DNA from: Chloroflexota bacterium
GTDB lineage: Bacteria; Chloroflexota; Dehalococcoidia; GIF9; UBA5629
Length of the DNA stretch: 11,098 nt
NCBI GenBank assembly: GCA_026389675.1
Contig: JAPLHJ010000146.1
Coordinates: forward strand, 1-11,098
Direction: 5' to 3'
Part shown: positions 7,342 to 11,098 of the stretch, in pieces
Position numbering within the stretch: the stretch's first letter is position 1
Layout of the letters: each line of letters begins with the position of its first letter
Translations under genes and position numbers: made by a program
The notes under the pieces: generated by a model
Database searches by the model: none
What the model was told of the DNA's origin: nothing
Seen by the model: only the letters and a program-made list of their open reading frames with translations

Positions 7342-7366
7342 CAGAATAATCATATAGATTAACCAT

Positions 7367-7406
7367 GGGCCGCCGGTATATACCCCGGCGGCCTACTTTC
7401 GTTTTC
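7367..7406 (+). terminator. Intrinsic terminator after the dehydrogenase/membrane-protein operon
   Basis: A perfect 9-bp GC-rich stem, GGCCGCCGG (7368-7376) with CCGGCGGCC (7385-7393), closes an 8-base loop and is followed by the T-rich tail TACTTTCGTTTT. It lies 26 bases past the membrane-protein stop and fits a Rho-independent terminator on the plus strand. Confidence 0.85.
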
Positions 7407-7555
7407 CATATATCATCCGAAAGTATGGCCTTCAACTAACTATATCGGCCATGTTTCCCAACTACGTACGTCCGGTTAAAACCAACCCGTGCTCCGATTA
7501 CTTGCGCGCCTATACAGCGTAAACTTAGACCATTCGTTAAAAAGGAGATTTTTTA
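7407..7555. other. Intergenic stretch before the hydrolase gene
   Basis: This is the promoter-proximal part of a 214-base gap that begins with the terminator. It holds an 8-base palindrome, ACGTACGT (7464-7471), a TATACA (7511-7516) without a fitting -35, and the AAGGAG ribosome binding site (7542-7547). I see no riboswitch-like fold, RNA gene or small ORF that I can support. Confidence 0.5.
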
Positions 7556-8389
7556 GTGACTCATCCTGAAACCACGAGATTTCATCCGGGCGGTAACACG
7601 GTATCAGAACAGCCGATAACATTTGGCAGTAAGGGCATAAAGCTTAACGGGACTATATTCATCCCCGGCAATGCCGGTAAATCTAACCGTCTGCCCGGGG
7701 CCGTCATGTGCCACGGCTATGGTTGTGACCAGGCAGTTTTCGAAAACAGCGCCCGCGCCCTCGCTGAAGAGGGCATCATAACACTCACTTTCGATTTCCG
7801 CGGACACGGTTCCAGCGGCGGTAAACTGGATGGCAGCATCATCGAAGACGTAATGGACGCCTGGGAATATTTACACAACCAACCCGAAGTTGACCGCAAA
7901 CGTATGGGTTTAATAGGCCACAGCATGGGGGCCTTTTCCGCCATCCTGGCGGCCGGCAAACTGAATAAGGCCAGGGTACTGGTTGGCCTCGCCTGCCCGG
8001 GCGAGATCAACAACGCGGTGGCCAGGAATACCGGGCACATCGCCCATCCCCTTTTGAGGTACACTGCAGTGCTGGTCTTCCTGATTGCCACGCTGGTTAA
8101 TAAGCTTAAGGTACGCGTGGAATGGAAAAAATTCATCGAATTCTGGCCGAAGATGAAGCCTTCCCAGGCATTATCCGGCCTGGAGGATTGTTCCAAGCTC
8201 TTTGTATTTTGTTTAAACGACCTGATATCCCCTTATAACCGTTTCCTCTATTCATACGCGGCGGCCAGTGAACCCAAGCAGGTCATGATAGGCGCCGGCC
8301 ATCACAACACCATGATGGAGCCAGGATACCTGCGCACACAATGGCAAAAATGGGTGGTGGGAGCGTTGCACGGCAGACATATTGTATAA
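7556..8389 (+). CDS. Alpha/beta hydrolase (serine hydrolase)
   Basis: The 277-residue product has a complete alpha/beta-hydrolase core. HGYGCD (53-58) forms the oxyanion-hole strand-loop, FDFRGHGSSGG (79-89) is a family signature, and GHSMGA (121-126) is the nucleophile elbow with Ser123. Asp222 in LNDLISP and His249 in GAGHHN complete the Ser-Asp-His triad. A hydrophobic run at 168-182 in the lid region could cover the active site or touch the membrane. No signal peptide is seen. The resemblance is to esterase/peptidase-like hydrolases of the dienelactone hydrolase and acylaminoacyl-peptidase type, and the substrate cannot be told. The GTG start is fixed by AAGGAG (7542-7547) 8 bases upstream. 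The next gene begins 44 bases downstream on the same strand. Confidence 0.88.
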   Translation: MTHPETTRFHPGGNTVSEQPITFGSKGIKLNGTIFIPGNAGKSNRLPGAVMCHGYGCDQAVFENSARALAEEGIITLTFDFRGHGSSGGKLDGSIIEDVMDAWEYLHNQPEVDRKRMGLIGHSMGAFSAILAAGKLNKARVLVGLACPGEINNAVARNTGHIAHPLLRYTAVLVFLIATLVNKLKVRVEWKKFIEFWPKMKPSQALSGLEDCSKLFVFCLNDLISPYNRFLYSYAAASEPKQVMIGAGHHNTMMEPGYLRTQWQKWVVGALHGRHIV

Positions 8390-8390
8390 T
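8385..8390 (+). promoter_or_regulatory. Possible -10 element for the methyltransferase-like gene
   Basis: A perfect TATAAT overlaps the stop codon of the hydrolase gene and would give a leader of about 37 bases that includes the AAGGAGG of the next gene. The only -35-like hexamer, TTGCAC (8366-8371), is 13 bases away, which is too short, so the call is weak. Read-through from the hydrolase gene is equally possible. Confidence 0.25.
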
Positions 8391-8433
8391 CCATTAACAG
8401 AACGCTGACAAGGCTATATTTAAGGAGGTTAGC

Positions 8434-8985
8434 ATGGGCATCTTTGAGCGTATAGCCAATTCAATTTTCCGTATCTCCAGGGAAGACAGCCGTAAACGCT
8501 GGCTTTTAACACCTTTAGTCGCCTTCCTGTTTCTCTGCTTCGTATCGCTTTTTTTCATCGCGGCCTCCATAGTTGACAGGGCGCTCAAGCTGCCGTCGAT
8601 CAGCTATATACCATGGACACTTATAGCGGGACTTATCCTGCTGATACCCGGCACGATAGTGCTTGTCTGGACCTGGATTCAATTCCTCAGGGCAAAAGGC
8701 ACGCCTGTTCCCATCAATCCACCCCAGGAGCTCATCACAGGGGGCCTCTATGCTTACAGCCGCAATCCAATGCTGCTCGGCATATTCCTGATAGTCTTTG
8801 CCACAGGCTTTCTCACAGGCTCACTTTCGCTGACACTTTTCTTCTCTCCTCTTTTCGTGCTGTTCTTTTATTTTCAGATTACGCTGGTAGAGGAGAAGGA
8901 GATGGAGCTCAAGTTCGGCCAGGATTATCTCGATTATAAACAAAGGGTGCCCCGGTTCTTTCCGAAAATACTCCGTGGTAACTGA
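8434..8985 (+). CDS. Isoprenylcysteine/phospholipid methyltransferase-like membrane protein
   Basis: The 183-residue product has about four membrane segments, near 24-47, 59-84, 113-129 and 131-151. The C-terminal half has the layout of the ICMT/PEMT membrane methyltransferase superfamily: GTPVPINPPQELITGGLY leads into YSRNPM (108-113), and after the last helices come VEEKEMELKFGQDY (152-165) and VPRFFP (172-177). The RNP segment and the EE...G..Y..Y...VPR segment are the S-adenosylmethionine-binding parts of this superfamily. Bacterial members are mostly uncharacterised, and the acceptor could be a lipid or a small molecule. AAGGAGG (8422-8428) lies 5 bases before the ATG. The gene may share a transcript with the hydrolase. 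It converges on the sensor kinase gene, with only 19 bases between stop codons. Confidence 0.85.
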   Translation: MGIFERIANSIFRISREDSRKRWLLTPLVAFLFLCFVSLFFIAASIVDRALKLPSISYIPWTLIAGLILLIPGTIVLVWTWIQFLRAKGTPVPINPPQELITGGLYAYSRNPMLLGIFLIVFATGFLTGSLSLTLFFSPLFVLFFYFQITLVEEKEMELKFGQDYLDYKQRVPRFFPKILRGN

Positions 8986-9004
8986 ACACCTGAGACAGGT
9001 ACCT

Positions 9005-10111
9005 TTATACTGAAGGGATGGTAAAGCTAAATCTGCTGCCTTTGCCTGCCTCACTCTCCACCCAGACCTTCCCGCCATGCAGTTCTATGTATTTCTTAAC
9101 CAGGGCAAGACCGATGCCCGCGCTGCCGTGTATGCGCTGCCGGGATTTATCGGCTTTATAGAAATGATCGAAAACATAGGGCAGATCGGCAGCGTCGATG
9201 CCGCTGCCTGAATCACTCACCGAGACAAGCACACCGTTATCTTTACTGACTTTAGCCTGCACGGTTATATCGCCCTGCGCAGAAGTAAAACGGAGGGCGT
9301 TCTCCAGCAGGTTATGCAATGCCTGCCGTATGCGGTCGCGGTCTATACTGACCGCCGGCAGATTATCGGCTACCTCAGCGCGCAGGAGCACCTGTTTGTC
9401 CTGACAGCGCGCCTGGAACACGGTTATCTCCGAGTCGATAAGCGCACCGAGGTCAGCGGTTTCCAAATTCAGTTTAAGCTGTCCCGCCTCTGCCAGGGAA
9501 AGTTCACGCAGGTCAGTTATCAGCCTGTTGAGCAGCACCGTCTCGTCATAAACCGGCGCTATTTGTTCGGGGGTCGGGGTGATAACACCGTCCAGCCACG
9601 CCTCCAGGTTTCCCTGAATTATGCTTAAGGGGTTGCGTAACTCATGGGCGACGTCCGCCAGCAACTGTTTTCGGCTCTTCTCCTTTTTCTCAAGCTGCTC
9701 AGCCATTGAATTGAATGCATTGGAAACCTCGCCAACCTCGTCATCGCTCCGGTGAACAACGCGCTCAGCCAGGTCTCCCGAGGCAATCTTTTGGGCTGAT
9801 GAAGCAAGCTGACGCATCGGCCTGGTAACCAGGCTGCTGATAATAAATCCCAACGAAATGGCGATTGCAATCACTACAAAGGCGGCAATGCCCAGCGACC
9901 TTTGCGAATCCTCGAGGAAGTTTTGCTCGGCCTGTCCCATAGTCATCGTACCTGTACTGGGGTCTTCGCACATACAGGTTGCATTATGCTGCTGGCAGTA
10001 GTCGGTAAACCTGGCATTAGCCGACTGGTTCACCCAGATTGCCAGTACGCCTATGCTCAGCAGGGCCAGGCCGGCGAAAAGCAGGCTGAGTTTTATCGAC
10101 AGACTATTCAT
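9005..10111 (-). CDS. Two-component sensor histidine kinase (HAMP-HisKA-HATPase_c)
   Basis: The 368-residue product is a membrane sensor kinase. Helix 1 spans about 7-27, a short extracytoplasmic loop 28-72, and helix 2 73-94. A HAMP linker with the usual TRPMRQL opening follows. HELRNP (156-161) carries the phosphoacceptor His156. The ATPase domain shows the N box with Asn271, DSGSGI (300-305) and GSAGIGLALV (329-338). The architecture resembles BaeS-type kinases. The sensor loop contains Cys39, Cys46 and Cys48 with His42, Met47, Met56 and Met58, which may bind a metal or respond to redox state; that is inference. I chose the ATG at 10111, which overlaps the stop of the regulator gene by 8 bases (ATGAATAG), over longer in-frame starts inside that gene. 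Confidence 0.93.
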   Translation of the reverse strand: MNSLSIKLSLLFAGLALLSIGVLAIWVNQSANARFTDYCQQHNATCMCEDPSTGTMTMGQAEQNFLEDSQRSLGIAAFVVIAIAISLGFIISSLVTRPMRQLASSAQKIASGDLAERVVHRSDDEVGEVSNAFNSMAEQLEKKEKSRKQLLADVAHELRNPLSIIQGNLEAWLDGVITPTPEQIAPVYDETVLLNRLITDLRELSLAEAGQLKLNLETADLGALIDSEITVFQARCQDKQVLLRAEVADNLPAVSIDRDRIRQALHNLLENALRFTSAQGDITVQAKVSKDNGVLVSVSDSGSGIDAADLPYVFDHFYKADKSRQRIHGSAGIGLALVKKYIELHGGKVWVESEAGKGSRFSFTIPSV

Positions 10112-10799
10112 TAGTATGCTCCAGCTTGTATCCGACTCCCCGTACGGTAACCACCGGGTTCTCTTCTTCACCGCCAATTGTGTTGAGCTTCTGACGGATA
10201 TTTTTTATATGGGCATCAATAGTGCGGTCATATCCCTCGTAGGCTTCCCCAAATGCGGAATCCATAAGCTGCAGGCGGGTAAAAACACGTCCCGGGTTCC
10301 TGGCCATTACCGCCAGCAGTTTGAACTCGGCAGAAGTCAGATTGACGGTTTCATCCCGGTATTTTACTTCGTGCCGGTCAAAGTCCACCAGCAGGTCCCC
10401 GGTCAACAGCCGCGTTGCGGCTTTTGGCCCCTCCGAGTACCTTCGCAGCACAGCAGCCACCCTGGCCGCCAGCTCCCTGGGACTGAAAGGCTTGGTGACG
10501 TAATCGTCTGCGCCAAGCTGAAGGCCAACTATTTTGTCCACCTCATCGTCCCGCGCGGTAACCATAATTACCGGTATATCGGAAACAGCGCGTACCGTGC
10601 GGAAGACCTCGATGCCATCCATCACAGGTAAGTTGAGGTCAAGCACGATTAAATCCGGTTTATGGCTGCGCGCCTGGTCCACAGCGCTCCTGCCATCCCC
10701 TGCCAGGATCACCTCATAGCCGTCCTTCTCAAGATAAGCCTTTATCAGGTCGCATACCTTGGGTTCGTCATCAACTACCAGTATTTTTCTGCGCGCCAT
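10104..10799 (-). CDS. OmpR/PhoB-family response regulator
   Basis: The 231-residue product is a transcription regulator that is phosphorylated by a partner kinase, almost certainly the one encoded just downstream. The receiver domain (about 4-118) has the acidic pair Asp10/Asp11, the phosphoacceptor Asp54 in VLDLNLP, Thr81 and Lys103 in TKPF. The C-terminal winged-helix domain (about 132-228) shows LTSAEFKLL, NPGRVFTR, the recognition-helix region DRTIDAHIKNIRQKL and VRGVGYKL, all typical of OmpR/PhoB regulators. The ATG at 10799 is preceded by an imperfect AAGGGTGA. The gene is first in a two-gene operon and overlaps the kinase gene by 8 bases. No target genes can be read from the window. 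Confidence 0.95.
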   Translation of the reverse strand: MARRKILVVDDEPKVCDLIKAYLEKDGYEVILAGDGRSAVDQARSHKPDLIVLDLNLPVMDGIEVFRTVRAVSDIPVIMVTARDDEVDKIVGLQLGADDYVTKPFSPRELAARVAAVLRRYSEGPKAATRLLTGDLLVDFDRHEVKYRDETVNLTSAEFKLLAVMARNPGRVFTRLQLMDSAFGEAYEGYDRTIDAHIKNIRQKLNTIGGEEENPVVTVRGVGYKLEHTNE

Positions 10800-10820
10800 C
10801 TGTGTATCACCCTTTACCCG

Positions 10821-10829
10821 ATTTTAGCA
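10821..10829 (-). promoter_or_regulatory. Possible extended -10 promoter for the two-component operon
   Basis: On the minus strand the site reads TGC then TAAAAT, an extended -10 with a 5/6 hexamer. Transcription would start near 10814, giving a very short leader that just includes the GGGTGA ribosome binding site. No good -35 is visible. It sits directly downstream of the hairpin that ends the preceding gene. Confidence 0.35.
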
Positions 10830-10839
10830 TACATAAGAT

Positions 10840-10872
10840 AAAGGGACGAAGAGGTCGAGTCTTCGTCCCTTT
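10840..10872 (-). terminator. Intrinsic terminator of the Cys-rich gene
   Basis: A perfect 13-bp stem, AAAGGGACGAAGA (10840-10852) with TCTTCGTCCCTTT (10860-10872), closes a 7-base loop. On the minus strand it lies about 48 bases past the stop codon of the Cys-rich gene, and the descending arm continues into TTTATCTTAT, fitting a Rho-independent terminator. The A/T ends of the stem mean it could also work weakly in the other direction, but no plus-strand gene needs it. Confidence 0.8.
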
Positions 10873-10920
10873 CGCAGGAGGAATGGATAAGCATAAAATG
10901 GGTCATTCTACAGAAAATGT

Positions 10921-11098
10921 TTACCTGCCGCCGCAACAGCCTCCACGATAGGTTGTTGTTTGCCCGCCTGTCCCGGCTGTATACCCCGGGCAATTAGGGC
11001 AGGTAGCACCTTGTGGAACGTATGTGTTGCCCGTCGAGTTATCCTGGCCACTGGCATTACCGCCCTGACCATATCCGGGGCAATTCGGGCAAAGCGGG
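10921..11098 (-). CDS. Cys/Gly-rich repeat protein, C-terminal 58 residues (runs off right edge)
   Basis: Reading the minus strand from the right edge gives 58 codons and a TAA stop at 10921. The motif CPNCPGY occurs twice, with first cysteines 30 residues apart (visible residues 3-9 and 33-39). The linkers are rich in Gly, Gln, Asn, Ser and Thr, and the chain ends with RGGCCGGR. The frame is supported by the conserved repeat and by the clean terminator that follows. I do not recognise a family. Paired CxxC motifs could bind a metal or form disulfides, and the Gly/Asn/Gln linkers suggest a flexible tail, possibly of a surface or membrane protein. The N-terminus, which would show a signal peptide or membrane anchor, is outside the window. 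Confidence 0.7.
   Translation of the reverse strand, partial: PLCPNCPGYGQGGNASGQDNSTGNTYVPQGATCPNCPGYTAGTGGQTTTYRGGCCGGR

Noticed and set aside
6739..7353. 204-residue minus-strand open frame opposite the membrane-protein gene
   Set aside because: The composition is very rich in Asp, Glu, Gln, His and Pro, as expected for the antisense of hydrophobic codons, and no start signal is present. The plus-strand gene has a strong ribosome binding site and a terminator.
7464..7471. ACGTACGT palindrome as an operator
   Set aside because: An isolated 8-base palindrome with no second copy in the gap is not enough to support a binding site.
8988..9000. ACCTG-AGA-CAGGT hairpin between the convergent methyltransferase-like and kinase genes as a shared terminator
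   Set aside because: A 5-bp stem with a 3-base loop and no real T-run on either side is too weak to call.
10876..10951. Plus-strand ORF of 22 codons (ATG 10883) after a perfect AGGAGG, next to a hairpin
   Set aside because: The AGGAGG is only one base from the ATG, the peptide has no recognisable character, and most of it is antisense to the Cys-rich coding sequence.

Overview
The window is about 11.1 kb of ordinary, dense bacterial chromosome at moderate-to-high GC, with about a dozen genes. Codon use, with frequent AGG and ATA, and the mix of protein variants resemble anaerobic Chloroflexota of the Dehalococcoidia type. That placement comes from memory of such proteins and is not proved here. 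I see no mobile element, CRISPR array, rRNA or tRNA.

Layout. The left edge (1-228, minus) is the N-terminus of an ornithine carbamoyltransferase, divergent from an overlapping msrB-msrA pair (367-1237, plus) for methionine sulfoxide repair. A good -10 box precedes polA (1338-4061), which overlaps mutM by one base and is followed after 20 bases by a small HEAT-repeat protein gene (4894-5385). A Glu/Leu/Phe/Val dehydrogenase homologue (5479-6660) has a strong ribosome binding site and a candidate promoter. It is followed by an unrecognised six-helix membrane protein (6706-7341), and the unit ends at a clear intrinsic terminator (7367-7406). Next come an alpha/beta hydrolase (7556-8389) and an isoprenylcysteine/phospholipid methyltransferase-like membrane protein (8434-8985). 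These converge on a minus-strand two-component system whose OmpR-type regulator and sensor kinase genes overlap by 8 bases (9005-10799). A 13-bp perfect hairpin (10840-10872) separates that pair from the C-terminus of a Cys/Gly-rich protein that runs off the right edge (10921-11098, minus).

How the genes relate. MsrA/MsrB repair oxidised methionine, MutM removes oxidised purines, and PolA can fill the resulting gap, so the left half reads as an oxidative-damage repair neighbourhood. The genes to the right have no evident shared pathway. I found no convincing novel multi-gene system. The points most worth a second look are the Glu-to-Asp change in PolA motif A together with a dismantled proofreading site, the small Cys/Met/His-rich sensor loop of the kinase, the Cys-repeat protein at the right edge, and the unrecognised membrane protein with buried charged residues.
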